NCBI GenBank assembly: GCA_013289765.1
Contig: JABCZI010000011.1
Span: forward strand, 62,001-126,000
Direction of reading: 5' to 3'
Length of the DNA stretch: 64,000 nt
Origin: Acidobacteriota bacterium
GTDB lineage: Bacteria; Acidobacteriota; Terriglobia; Terriglobales; Acidobacteriaceae
The notes under the pieces are model-generated. The model saw nothing but the letters and a program-made list of their open reading frames with translations. It was not told the DNA's origin and did not search any database. Positions 1-9,748 of this stretch are shown here, piece by piece. Position 1 is the stretch's first letter; each line of letters opens with the position of its first letter. Both the position numbers and the translations under genes were made by a program.

Positions 1-25
1 TTCGGCTAAATGATGATTGTGCAAT

Positions 26-400
26 TCACGGCGCGATTTCTTGCCGCAGATGTTTTGCCAGTTTCTGAATGCGCTTTAGTTTTTCAAGAGTGTCTTTGGG
101 GTGCAGGCCGTGATTTACGGACTCGATATCACCCTGCAACGATTGCGAAAGTTCCAGAAGTTCGCGAGCCTCGCGCTGTAGCTGGTCCGGATCGAGTTTG
201 GTCTTCGGCTGGGCGCTGGGGCCAGTCGGTTCCTGGGGCTGAAGATGCGGCACATTGCCCTGTTTGGTCGGCATGTGGGTCTGCAATGCTGCGAAGGCAA
301 GAGCCGAGTCAGGCGTGGAGATTGCAACGTATTCTTGCGTAGCTTGACAGAAACAGAAAGTAGCGGCCAGGAGAAACGAGAATGAACCAAACAGTCCCAC
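26..400 (-). CDS. small putative secreted hypothetical protein
   Basis: Complete 124-aa ORF with hydrophobic N-terminus (MGLFGSFSFLLAATFCFCQA) and charged helical C-terminal half; no family recognised. Confidence 0.45.
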   Translation of the reverse strand: MGLFGSFSFLLAATFCFCQATQEYVAISTPDSALAFAALQTHMPTKQGNVPHLQPQEPTGPSAQPKTKLDPDQLQREARELLELSQSLQGDIESVNHGLHPKDTLEKLKRIQKLAKHLRQEIAP

Positions 401-509
401 AGCTGACCTCCTTGTTATTCGAGTGATGTCGACTCTCTCTCAAACAAGCAGTACTAAAACCGTTAAGATTGTACGCCGCGCGCTCCCCTGACGACATCAT
501 GTTAGGATT

Positions 510-2597
510 TTGAGCATTGCCCTGTTACGCGGCGGCACGCTTATGGCGCGGCCTTGTCCCATCTCGGTTAAAGTAATTTCAATACTGCTTCTGGGATTTA
601 TTTTCTTAAGGAGCGCATTCGCCGCTGAGCAGTCTCCATGGCTTGAGATTCATTCGGCCCACTACACCGTGATCACCGATGCGGGCGATAAAAAGGGCAG
701 GGAAGTCGCGCTGCGGTTCGAGCAGATGCGGTCGGTATTCGCCACGCTGCTGATGAAGGAGCGGCTGAACGAGCCAGTGCCGCTGACAATTCTTGCTTTC
801 AAGAATGACAAGACTTATTTCCAAAGCGCGCCACTACGGCGAGGACAGCCAATCGGCGCTGCCGGCTTCTTCGTCCCCGGGGAAGACCACAACTTTATCG
901 CACTGAACTTGTTTGAGGAAGAATCATGGCGAGCCGTCGCACATGACTTCGCCCACCTGATGCTGAACTACAACTATCCTCCGGTGCAGGGATGGTTCGA
1001 CGAAGGATTGGCGGAGTACTTCAGCTCGATCCGCCTCGACAATAAGCAGGTGGAGATTGGCGGCGATCCTGAGTTGCAGTCCGCTTACACAGAAGACTTG
1101 CTGCAGAACCAGCGCGAGGTGCGCAATCCTCCGAAGTCGCTTACGGAATTACTCAGCGGGCAAGCATGGCTCGCGCTGCCGGACTTGCTGACCATGAAAC
1201 ACGATACATCTTCCTATACGGAAAGCACGCATAACACGCTGTTCTATGCGCAATCGTGGATGGTGATGCATTATCTGCTGCATGAGAAAAAGCTGCCGGA
1301 AACCGGAACGTATTTTGATCTGGTCGAGAATCAGCGCGTTCCGGTGGAAGAAGCGATTCAGAAAGCGTATGGCGTAACGGTGGTGCAGTTTGACCAGGCA
1401 GTGAAAGATTACTTTCACTCGCTTAAGCCGCTATTTGCAGCACTCGACGCATCGAAGCAATCCAACTCGCGCAGTAACTCGCCGCAGGTCTATCAATTCC
1501 CGGAGATGGTTCTGAACGACATTGTGATTACCGCCAAGAGCATTCCTGAGGCCGACGCGCGCGCCTTGACGGCCGAAATGAAAATGAGAATTCCCGATCG
1601 CCGCGAGGCGGCAATACAGGAATTGCAAACGCTTGCTACTGCTACCGATCAAGCCGCAGCCAAGGCGGCGAGCGATAAGGAGCGAGACAAAAATCAAGAT
1701 CATGAGCCCAAGAAAATCGGATCAACCGCGGCGGTGGGCAACGAAATTGCGCATCGGGCACTTTTTTGGGACCACCTGCAACGTGGCGAGTTTGAGCCTG
1801 CGGCCGAGGAACTGGGTGATGCTGCCGCGATCAACCCGCGCGATATGTGGATACGCTATTACCTTTCCGTGTTGAAGTACCGGATTTCCCAGGCGAAGCA
1901 CACCGAGATGCTGGGGCTGCCGAACATGCTGCAAGATCTCCGCGCCGTGCTCGAATGGTATCCCGAATTTGCCGACGCCTATGACTTGACGGCGATTGCG
2001 CGCCGGGAAGGTGGCGGCCCGACTGCGGCGATGCAGGCGGAGAGGGCGGCCGTACAGCTTAGTCCGCGGAACCAGCAGTACGTTTATCATCTGGCGGAAA
2101 TCTACATCGATGACAAGAAGTGGGAGGCTGCGCGAACCTTGCTGGAAAGGTTGAAGAGCAGCAGCGATCCGAAGGTCGCGGCCCAGGCGGGCGAGCGGCT
2201 GGGGCAAATCGCAAACGAGCAAAAATACGGGTTGTCGGCTGGGACGGCTCCGTCCAAAAAACTTACCACGCAGAGTTCGCCGTTCGACGTGCTTGAGCAG
2301 GACGCGGCGAAGCGCGCTGCGGCCGCACAGCAGCCACAGTCCGCAGGCGGCGACAAGCGGCCGGCGAAGTTCTTGCAGGGGCGGTTGGTTGGCGTGGATT
2401 GTTCGCAGTCTCCGGCGGCGGTTCTGACCGTGACGTCCGGCGGAGCTGTTCTGAAACTGCGCACCTCCGATTACAAGTCTCTGCCGCTGATTGGAGCGGA
2501 TACATTTTCCTGTTCGTGGAATGACCGCTCGGTCTCGGTAAATTACAAACCTGGCGGATCGTCGGATGGTGACCTGGTGTCGGTGGAAGTGCGGTGA
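510..2597 (+). CDS. secreted peptidase-MA/DUF1570-like protein with TPR-like C-terminal region
   Basis: 695 aa, signal peptide, HDFAH...WFDEGLAEYF (gluzincin-like motif), later TPR-like helical repeats. Confidence 0.7.
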   Translation: MSIALLRGGTLMARPCPISVKVISILLLGFIFLRSAFAAEQSPWLEIHSAHYTVITDAGDKKGREVALRFEQMRSVFATLLMKERLNEPVPLTILAFKNDKTYFQSAPLRRGQPIGAAGFFVPGEDHNFIALNLFEEESWRAVAHDFAHLMLNYNYPPVQGWFDEGLAEYFSSIRLDNKQVEIGGDPELQSAYTEDLLQNQREVRNPPKSLTELLSGQAWLALPDLLTMKHDTSSYTESTHNTLFYAQSWMVMHYLLHEKKLPETGTYFDLVENQRVPVEEAIQKAYGVTVVQFDQAVKDYFHSLKPLFAALDASKQSNSRSNSPQVYQFPEMVLNDIVITAKSIPEADARALTAEMKMRIPDRREAAIQELQTLATATDQAAAKAASDKERDKNQDHEPKKIGSTAAVGNEIAHRALFWDHLQRGEFEPAAEELGDAAAINPRDMWIRYYLSVLKYRISQAKHTEMLGLPNMLQDLRAVLEWYPEFADAYDLTAIARREGGGPTAAMQAERAAVQLSPRNQQYVYHLAEIYIDDKKWEAARTLLERLKSSSDPKVAAQAGERLGQIANEQKYGLSAGTAPSKKLTTQSSPFDVLEQDAAKRAAAAQQPQSAGGDKRPAKFLQGRLVGVDCSQSPAAVLTVTSGGAVLKLRTSDYKSLPLIGADTFSCSWNDRSVSVNYKPGGSSDGDLVSVEVR

Positions 2598-2616
2598 GGT
2601 TCGTAGTCCCAGTTTC

Positions 2617-2985
2617 TTACGGCAGGGAGGCGTGAATGCGGAGAGTTTCAGCGGCCTTGCGGAGGCGCTTGTCTTTCGTCCACAGAAGTGTGGGCGAATT
2701 GATAAAGACTGAGGCGATCAGGTGTGCGTCGGTGAGGCCGATGCCAAGGCTGTACAAACGACGAGCTTCAATGGTTAGCCGCACTTCGCTGAGCTGCGCC
2801 ACTCGCACCTGGGGAAGAAGGTCCAGCAGTGCGAGCGTCTTGGTGCGTGCTTGAAGGGATCCCAGTGCAAGTTCTGCAATGATGAATGGATGGATCACAA
2901 TCTTCCCCTGATCAAGATGCCTGCGCATTTCTTTGTTTTCCGAACGGAGATGGTCAATCCAGATCGAGGTGTCGGCGAGAATCAA
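2617..2985 (-). CDS. vapC: PIN-domain toxin, VapC family
   Basis: MILADTSIWIDHLR...ELALG...GLTDAHLIASV; acidic PIN residues; 4-nt overlap with upstream antitoxin ORF. Confidence 0.85.
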   Translation of the reverse strand: MILADTSIWIDHLRSENKEMRRHLDQGKIVIHPFIIAELALGSLQARTKTLALLDLLPQVRVAQLSEVRLTIEARRLYSLGIGLTDAHLIASVFINSPTLLWTKDKRLRKAAETLRIHASLP

Positions 2986-3191
2986 ATCCGTACCCGGCGT
3001 CGGGGAGTATCGTTCAGTTTCGGCATTGTGCCTCCGAGGGAGGCCAACCTGCGAGCGCTTTCCCGCTCAATGAGGGCTTTCAGGGCTTCACGAATCAACG
3101 CGGTTTTCTCGGCAACACCGGTGAACTCCTGGGCGATGCGTACGAGATCGTCATCAAGCGCAACCGTTGTTCTCATAGAGACTCCAAGCAC
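2982..3191 (-). CDS. vapB: VapB-type ribbon-helix-helix antitoxin
   Basis: MRTTVALDDDLVRIAQEFTGVAEKTALIREALKALIERESARRLASLGG; overlaps vapC. Confidence 0.8.
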   Translation of the reverse strand: MLGVSMRTTVALDDDLVRIAQEFTGVAEKTALIREALKALIERESARRLASLGGTMPKLNDTPRRRVRI

Positions 3192-3286
3192 ACATTATAG
3201 CATCAAATGATGCTTGTATTTGTGCTTGGCTGGGACTGAAGGCTGGGGTCAGTTGGCGATGGAAACGGGTGTCCGTCCCATACGAT

Positions 3287-3329
3287 CAAAATCCCCACTT
3301 CTCGCAAGACGCGAGAAGTGGGGATTTTG
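3287..3329. repeat. perfect 19-bp-stem hairpin (terminator- or REP-like)
   Basis: CAAAATCCCCACTTCTCGC-AAGAC-GCGAGAAGTGGGGATTTTG, perfect inverted repeat with 5-nt loop. Confidence 0.8.
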
Positions 3330-3414
3330 GCGAAGAGTTATAAGCGGACGACGTGGTCCGCTGAAAGGATTCGTCTGCGAATCCATGCAAACGTTCGGTG
3401 ACTTTCTGTTTTAA

Positions 3415-4641
3415 CTACTTCCCGAACTTCCACACGGAGCCGTATCCGATGCTGCCTCCATTTTGGGCTGTACCGTAGAGAGCGCCGTTGCGCAGTACGA
3501 AACCACCGTAGGGATATTCTCCGTCGGGTCCAGTGAAGCTGTGCAGCAGCGTGAATTTGCCTGTCTGGCTCACTCTGTACACGGTTCCCAGGTTGGCAGA
3601 GCCACCGGTCTCGGTACTGCCGTAGAGATTTCCGTTGACATCCTCGACCACTCCGGCCAGCGGATATTCTCCATCGGCCGTCCCGCCGGCGAAGCTGTGC
3701 AATACCGTCTCTATCCCGGTACTGGTCAGCTTCCACACCGTTCCGAGGCCGGAAGCTCCGCAGGACGAGGTCGTACCGTAGAGGTTGCCGTATTTGTCCA
3801 GGTAGGGAGTCCCGAGGGCGTTGCATCCGTCGGCGGTTCCTCCTGCAAAGCTGTACAACAGTGTGAATTTGCCAGTACGAGTGATCTTGTATACGACTCC
3901 GTGGCCGGTGCTTCCGCCTGCTTGCGTGACGCCGTAGAAGGTGCCATGCCCATCCGTCACCAGATTTGTGTAGGACGGATATTTTCCGTCGTTCGCCGCT
4001 CCGGTGAAGACGTGCAGAATTGTTTCAGTACCCGCCGGACTCAATCTGAACAAGATTCCGGAGTTTTCAAAACTGCCGCCCTGCGAGGTTGTCCCGTAGA
4101 GATTACCGACCGCATCCAGGAATAAGCCTCCGCTCGGACTCACGCCATCCAATCCTCCGGTGAAGTTGTGCAGCACGGTTTCGTTGCCGCTGGGGTCTAC
4201 CTTGAACACAACACCGCCTCCGACCGAGCCACCCTGGGTAGTTGTGCCATAAAGATTGCCCGCGCTATCGCGAGCCAACGTTGAAACCGGAAAATTTCCG
4301 TCCGCTCCGCCAGTAAAGCTGTACAGCATGGTTTCATTGCCCAGCGAGTCGACCTTGTAAACTCCACCGGCATAGGCGGTGCCGCCATAACCGACAGTGC
4401 CATAAAAATTACCGTTAGAATCCCGGATCACACCTGCGTAGGGGTCGCCCCCGTCCGCCGCGCCACCAAAGCTGTAAAGCACGCTGAAGTTTTGCGCTTG
4501 TGAAAACTGAGTGGCTACAAATCCGAGCACTATGACCAACAGAAACGCAGGGCTCACCGATGCAGAGAAAATCTTACTAAAAACTTTATTTCCCGATCTT
4601 TCTGTCACTTTGTGTAATTCCTCCGAACCAACTTCTAACAC
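3415..4641 (-). CDS. Gloeo_Verruco (GloVer) tandem-repeat exported protein
   Basis: Repeated LYSFxGGxxDGxxPxxxLxxDxxGNLYGTTxxGG units; N-terminal signal/TM. Confidence 0.85.
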   Translation of the reverse strand: MLEVGSEELHKVTERSGNKVFSKIFSASVSPAFLLVIVLGFVATQFSQAQNFSVLYSFGGAADGGDPYAGVIRDSNGNFYGTVGYGGTAYAGGVYKVDSLGNETMLYSFTGGADGNFPVSTLARDSAGNLYGTTTQGGSVGGGVVFKVDPSGNETVLHNFTGGLDGVSPSGGLFLDAVGNLYGTTSQGGSFENSGILFRLSPAGTETILHVFTGAANDGKYPSYTNLVTDGHGTFYGVTQAGGSTGHGVVYKITRTGKFTLLYSFAGGTADGCNALGTPYLDKYGNLYGTTSSCGASGLGTVWKLTSTGIETVLHSFAGGTADGEYPLAGVVEDVNGNLYGSTETGGSANLGTVYRVSQTGKFTLLHSFTGPDGEYPYGGFVLRNGALYGTAQNGGSIGYGSVWKFGK

Positions 4642-4885
4642 AGGGACCGGAGCGAGTACCGTTCTTCTTTGTTTTTATTTTCGCCGCACTTCCATTTGTG
4701 AAAACATTATGCAGAAAAGCTGCAAAGCCTTTGCCGGGATGGGCTTTTCGTCGATTCGGATCCGAGGCAAGATTAAAAGCTCATGACTGGATTGTGAAAC
4801 CGTGAAGACCAAGAGGTGCGGTTGCAGGAAGGACGAAAGGGTGACTATATCGGGAATCATTGCAAGAGCGATACGAAATGAAAGA

Positions 4886-4908
4886 CCCTCCCGATGGGAG
4901 CGGGAGGG
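4886..4908 (-). terminator. probable intrinsic terminator of cold-shock gene
   Basis: CCCTCCC...GGGAGGG stem; on the minus strand followed by a T-rich stretch TCTTTCATTTC. Confidence 0.6.
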
Positions 4909-4931
4909 CCCGGAAATCGTAGAGCCAACAG

Positions 4932-5135
4932 TTATGCGCGGACGACATTGCCCGCTTGGAAGCCTTTGGGGCCTTTCAGCAGATCAAACTCCACGGTCTC
5001 ACCCTCGTTGAGCGAGCGATAGCCGTTCTCCTGAATCGCGGAGAAATGTACAAAAACGTCCTCCCCCGTGGAGCGCTGGATAAAACCGTATCCCTTCGCC
5101 CCGTTGAACCACTTGACTGTTCCCTTCTCTCTCAC
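4932..5135 (-). CDS. cold-shock protein (CspA family), GTG start
   Basis: [35 protein letters not shown]...[13 protein letters not shown]1/RNP2 motifs; Shine-Dalgarno GGAAAGGAG just upstream of the internal GTG. Confidence 0.92.
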   Translation of the reverse strand: MREKGTVKWFNGAKGYGFIQRSTGEDVFVHFSAIQENGYRSLNEGETVEFDLLKGPKGFQAGNVVRA

Positions 5136-5743
5136 AGAAAACTCCTTTCCCTCATCATCAAGAATAAGTTCCCCGGATTTCCCAATCGTTGTCCCGCGTG
5201 AACGGGACGCCCCCTCAAGAAAGCCAGTGAAACCGGTTGCGTCTTTGTGCCGGAATGGCCCCAAAGCAAAAGACCCCTCGATTCAGCGCCGCGTAAAGAA
5301 AGTGCGGCGTGAACTTCCGGAGTCCCGAACCATCGACGCTGATTTGTACTGCCCTGCTCAAGACGTCAACCTGCCTTACAGAAACCGACCTTACAGACTC
5401 GAAGCCCCGATGTTCATGGGCTTATGAGCACCCGATAATAAGCAGTATTAAATCGTTACGCAAGAAAAATTAGCGGCAAGGGCGAAAAATGACGGTAGGC
5501 CGCATCTTAAGCTTTAACAGGGTATAAGAAATGGCCGGATTCCCCCTTGCACTACTCTGTTCGAGAGTATGCATTAGAAGGGACCGGAGTTTGAGTTTCA
5601 AGTGGTTCAGCTCAACTCACGGGGGAGGACAACTCATTCAAAACAAATATCTTAAAAGAACGGTTGGAGGATTATTCAACAGAGAGCGATCGAAGGATAA
5701 GGGGTGAAAACTGGGATTCGACTTTGAGAACCGATCTCTCTTA

Positions 5744-7483
5744 TCAGAAATTCGAGTTCGCTTTTGTCGGCCGGAAGGGAATCCAGAAGGTGGCTTCCAC
5801 ATCCACGGGAATGCCGTTCTTTGTTGCGGGTTCGAATTTCCACTTTGCGATTGCATCGCCAGCGTATTGGTCGAGTCGCTCGTCAACGCTGCGCAGCACG
5901 CGCACGCTACCCACTGTGCCATCGGTATGAATTACAGCATAGAGAATGACAGTGCCACCCAAGTTTTGGCGCATCAACTCGAGCGGATAAGCGGGATCGA
6001 CTTTGCGCGTGGCCGACGGCGCGGAGAGCTCGCCAGCAGGTTCGCCGCTCAAAGATGGAGCGCGCGACGGAGGACCGCCAAGCTCTGAATCCGCATTCAG
6101 GGCAGCGAAGCGGATAATCCAACTACCTCCGGCGGAATTCAGGTTCGGCATGTTGAGGCTGAGGGAATAAAACTTGCGGTTGCCGAATACAGCGCGCTCT
6201 TCTTGCGAGAGTTTGCTCTCGCCTTCAGACCGCAAGCTGGGCGCCACGCGCGGGGGGCGCAGGTTGGCGATGAGCTTCGGATTGACGGAATACGCGTTGG
6301 AGTTTTTGGCAGCACCATCGCCTGCAAGTGGTGAAGTGTTGCCCGCGGCTTTGCCGACATAGAGTCCCGATGGAATATCGCCCTGATTTTTCCTGCCAGA
6401 GCCGGATCCTCGGGCCGCATCGGCGATTGAGCTGTTGGCGGATGCAGGAGCGCCGGATGCTCCGTGATGGCCCTCGGGCGTGGCGGCAAAGTTGCCGCGG
6501 CGGTTGCCCGCCGGTGGATTAGGAGGAGCGCCTACGGCGGGATGCAAGCTAAGGGCAATCATGCTTCCCGAGGAAAGGGAATGTCCCGCAGCGCCGAGTG
6601 ACGGTGGCGGTGCAATGACTCGCGCCGATCCTCGGTTCAAGCTATTGGAAATTCTATCCCGCGGTGCGCGCTGCTGATCGAGGGCGAGCTGCGGAGCGGG
6701 CGCAATCACTGAGCTGTGCCCGATATCGAGATCGCCCAGGCGGCGAGTATCGGTGTGTTCAAGCTGCGGCGGCGGGGCGATCACAGCCGTCTGCGGGGCC
6801 GCTAGAGGGTTATGCGATTGATCGTTCACTTCAGGAGGCGGAGCAATGACCGGGCGCTCCATGCGCGGCGCTAAGCGGGAAATCTGCGAGGCGGGAACGG
6901 CGGGAGCAGGGCCGATCGGCATCCGCGGATCGCCAGGCATTTTTTCCAAGAGAGCGACAACGTTGGGCAAGGCTACGTCGTTGTGCAACTGGATGCTGGG
7001 CGGCGTGACGATGGTCTGCGAGCGGTTGTCGGCCTCCGGCGGCACGGAGATGATGGGCTGGGCAGAGTATTCGGGATCGGCCTGGCGCGCGAGTGCGGAA
7101 TCTGGGCGACGGGTATCCAGTGGAGGGAGATATTCCGACGGAGTGTAGTAAACCACGTCGGAGTGGCTGAATGTGGAGGGCGCCGTGACGTGGGGTTGAA
7201 GCGCAAGAAATCTTGAGCCGGACCAAATCGCGGCGAGCAGCAACGCATGGTATGCGCCGGATTGCAAGAACCGTTTCCACGGAAGGCTGCGATCGACGAA
7301 GACGTCGGACCAGAAATCAGCGGGAAGGGAACCGTCGAGGAGGGAAGGAAGATGGTCGCGAGTGAACTGGGCGCGCAGATTCTCGAAGAACACAGCCAAC
7401 CAGGACTTGCGCGGAATCAAAAGGCGAAGGTCTCCCGACGGTTCGCGGCCTGAAATGAGAGGTGGGTTCAGCACTTCGCGCAT
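5744..7483 (-). CDS. TonB-family energy-transducer-like protein with VIAPPP repeats
   Basis: C-terminal TonB_C-like region (KVDPAYPLELMRQNLGGTVILYAVIHTDGTVGSVRVLRSVD...AIAKWKFEPA); internal TM; Pro-rich middle. Confidence 0.82.
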   Translation of the reverse strand: MREVLNPPLISGREPSGDLRLLIPRKSWLAVFFENLRAQFTRDHLPSLLDGSLPADFWSDVFVDRSLPWKRFLQSGAYHALLLAAIWSGSRFLALQPHVTAPSTFSHSDVVYYTPSEYLPPLDTRRPDSALARQADPEYSAQPIISVPPEADNRSQTIVTPPSIQLHNDVALPNVVALLEKMPGDPRMPIGPAPAVPASQISRLAPRMERPVIAPPPEVNDQSHNPLAAPQTAVIAPPPQLEHTDTRRLGDLDIGHSSVIAPAPQLALDQQRAPRDRISNSLNRGSARVIAPPPSLGAAGHSLSSGSMIALSLHPAVGAPPNPPAGNRRGNFAATPEGHHGASGAPASANSSIADAARGSGSGRKNQGDIPSGLYVGKAAGNTSPLAGDGAAKNSNAYSVNPKLIANLRPPRVAPSLRSEGESKLSQEERAVFGNRKFYSLSLNMPNLNSAGGSWIIRFAALNADSELGGPPSRAPSLSGEPAGELSAPSATRKVDPAYPLELMRQNLGGTVILYAVIHTDGTVGSVRVLRSVDERLDQYAGDAIAKWKFEPATKNGIPVDVEATFWIPFRPTKANSNF

Positions 7484-7592
7484 CGTTCTATCTTAGATGC
7501 AAATGGGCTTCGGTTGTGCCGGCCGGCATAGCTGGAAGTGCAGGGCTGGGCTGTCGGGTCGTGGTAGTACGATGGATGTCAGAAGGAGCCTC

Positions 7593-8099
7593 ATGAACAG
7601 GTTACAGGCCACGCTCATCACCACAATTTTTGTCGCCGCATTCTCTTTGGCTTTGCGGGCGCAGGATTCAAAGACAAAGGCGCCGAATGCCGCAAGGCCG
7701 CCATCCACCGAGCATGGAGCTCAAGCTGGCCGTGAATATTCGGGTATGTATAGTTTTTTGAAAGATGGAGAGTTCGTGCAGATCACAGTGGAAGACGAAG
7801 GCAAAGTGACCGGTTTCCTTTCACGCTATGGAGAAGCGGAAAGTGACAAGCAGGCTTTTCTTGAACAATATTTTCGCAGTGGGAAACTGGACGGCAACAA
7901 GTTGGCTTTTACGACCGAAACAGTGCAAGCGGAATGGTTCGAGTTCAAAGGAAACGTAGAGCGTGGCGAGGGGAAGAATCCTCGGGATGAGGCATATTAC
8001 ATATTGAAAGGGACGCTGGTTGACAATACCAGCGATGGGGCGAAGAAAGTGAGCACGCATTCGCAAGAGGTGGTGTTCAAGCGGTTTCCGGCAGATTAG
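7593..8099 (+). CDS. secreted hypothetical protein
   Basis: Signal peptide MNRLQATLITTIFVAAFSLALRAQ; AGAAGGAG upstream of this ATG. Confidence 0.6.
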   Translation: MNRLQATLITTIFVAAFSLALRAQDSKTKAPNAARPPSTEHGAQAGREYSGMYSFLKDGEFVQITVEDEGKVTGFLSRYGEAESDKQAFLEQYFRSGKLDGNKLAFTTETVQAEWFEFKGNVERGEGKNPRDEAYYILKGTLVDNTSDGAKKVSTHSQEVVFKRFPAD

Positions 8100-8125
8100 T
8101 ACCGAGTACCAAGTACCGAGTACCG
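8098..8125. repeat. heptanucleotide tandem repeat AGTACC(G/A) x4
   Basis: AGTACCG AGTACCA AGTACCG AGTACCG; first unit includes the AG of the upstream TAG stop. Confidence 0.9.
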
Positions 8126-8192
8126 AGAAAATTCAAGAAAAGAATACAGGCCGATCTTTGCTAGTTGTCCCGGCACTCAGTGTTGGATATTC

Positions 8193-9464
8193 CTAATGAC
8201 TCGCGCGCGCGGGCGTGATTACCAGGCGGCCGGACGATCTCTTTTGGATATCGGCTTTTTCCTGGGCATAGAGGAGGTCGAGGCCGCCGTCGCTGATTGA
8301 GGAAGCTTCCGCCAATGTCGCTGCCAGGGCACGGAACGAGCGGCTCACTTCCTGATTCTCCTGCAAGACCACCGGCGTACCGTGATCGATAGCGGGCGAC
8401 ACCGCTTGAAACGCGTTCGGGATCTTCCACAAAACCTTGCAGTTGGTGGAATGTTCAATGTCCTGATCGGTGAAGCCGGGAATTTTCTTATAACGATTGA
8501 GCACGATTCGGATGCGATCGCGGCTCGCTCCTTCTTCGAGGAAGGAGTGGATGCGTCCGGCGCTCCACAGCGACACAACATCGGTTTGAGCGACCATGAG
8601 CACCGCGTTGGACAAGTCGGAGAGCAGGCGGGTAGTGGAGTCGAGGCGGCTGGAGGCATCAACAATTACGTAGCGATAGTGATTCACCAATAGATCGAAC
8701 AGGCGCGCCAATTCTGCGGGTGTGGGAATGGAGTGGTAAGGCTGCTGCGGCCCGGCCAGAAGATGCAAGCCGTTCTTGGAGGTGGTCATCAGACCCTCAA
8801 GCAGGGAAGCATCAAGGCGGTGCAGATTTTCGACGGCGTCAGGCACTCCGAAGTTGGGGCGCAGGTTGAGATGGAGTTGGGCGTGACCCACCAGCGCAAA
8901 ATCCACCAAAACGACGCCTCCGTGCGCTTGCTGTAACGCGACGGCTGTGTTGACGGCCGCCGTAGTGGCGCCGGCGCCGCCCTTCGCGCTAAGGAATGTG
9001 AAGATGCGCCCTTTGCCCGCGCCTCCTCGAGTGCGGGTGCGATTGGAACTGAAACGTGTGAGTGCTTCAAGGAGAGCTTCCGACCCCGCGCTTTCGTCCA
9101 GATATTCGCCGGCTCCGGCGCGCATGCTGGCTACGATGGTGGCGGGCTGCTGCATGGTGCCATTGGCAAAAATTGCGAGCTGCAGAGTATTTGCCTGAAT
9201 GAGTTCAATGGCTCGGATGGCTGGCTGCGGATTTTCGGCGGTAATATCGATGAGAACAACTTCGGCGCGCAAATCCTGAATCTGCCGCAGAATGGAATCA
9301 GTGGGTCCGGCAGGGAAGCCAACATTCCCGAATACCACCTGAGCCAGACGAGTAGCCTCCAGGCGGCGCTGCAACTCCGATAAACGTTCGCGGTCCTCGG
9401 TCAGGAGGGCGACTGCAATCCCATGCATGGCGCGGTTCTCGCTAATCTCTCTTGGTGTTTGCAT
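8193..9464 (-). CDS. CpaE-like/MinD-superfamily ATPase with receiver-like N-terminus
   Basis: FLSAKGGAGATTAAVNTAVAL deviant Walker A; degenerate receiver-like N-terminal domain; CpaE architecture. Confidence 0.82.
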   Translation of the reverse strand: MQTPREISENRAMHGIAVALLTEDRERLSELQRRLEATRLAQVVFGNVGFPAGPTDSILRQIQDLRAEVVLIDITAENPQPAIRAIELIQANTLQLAIFANGTMQQPATIVASMRAGAGEYLDESAGSEALLEALTRFSSNRTRTRGGAGKGRIFTFLSAKGGAGATTAAVNTAVALQQAHGGVVLVDFALVGHAQLHLNLRPNFGVPDAVENLHRLDASLLEGLMTTSKNGLHLLAGPQQPYHSIPTPAELARLFDLLVNHYRYVIVDASSRLDSTTRLLSDLSNAVLMVAQTDVVSLWSAGRIHSFLEEGASRDRIRIVLNRYKKIPGFTDQDIEHSTNCKVLWKIPNAFQAVSPAIDHGTPVVLQENQEVSRSFRALAATLAEASSISDGGLDLLYAQEKADIQKRSSGRLVITPARASH

Positions 9465-9748
9465 GTTAAGAAGACACAGTACCCTTCGCCAAGTGACCTA
9501 GGTAATCGGCTGCGGACACGGGTACACACGAACGCGGATACAGGAGAGAGTGAAACTGCGAGATCAAGAGCCCCAAGGACAGATGCACGGCAGGTACAAC
9601 CCCCGACGAATCCGCACTAGTGAAAGCATTCTAAGCGAAGGCGGGGAATTTGGAAAGAACTGAGAAGTGCCTGGCGAACTAAAGTTCGGAGCCGGGAGCT
9701 AGAAGGCTCTTTGGGCGAATCGAAAACAGCCGAACCCGTGTCGCGGCG

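Noticed and set aside
2617-3191. VapBC as a novel defence system
   Set aside because: Ordinary type II TA module with no unusual neighbours.
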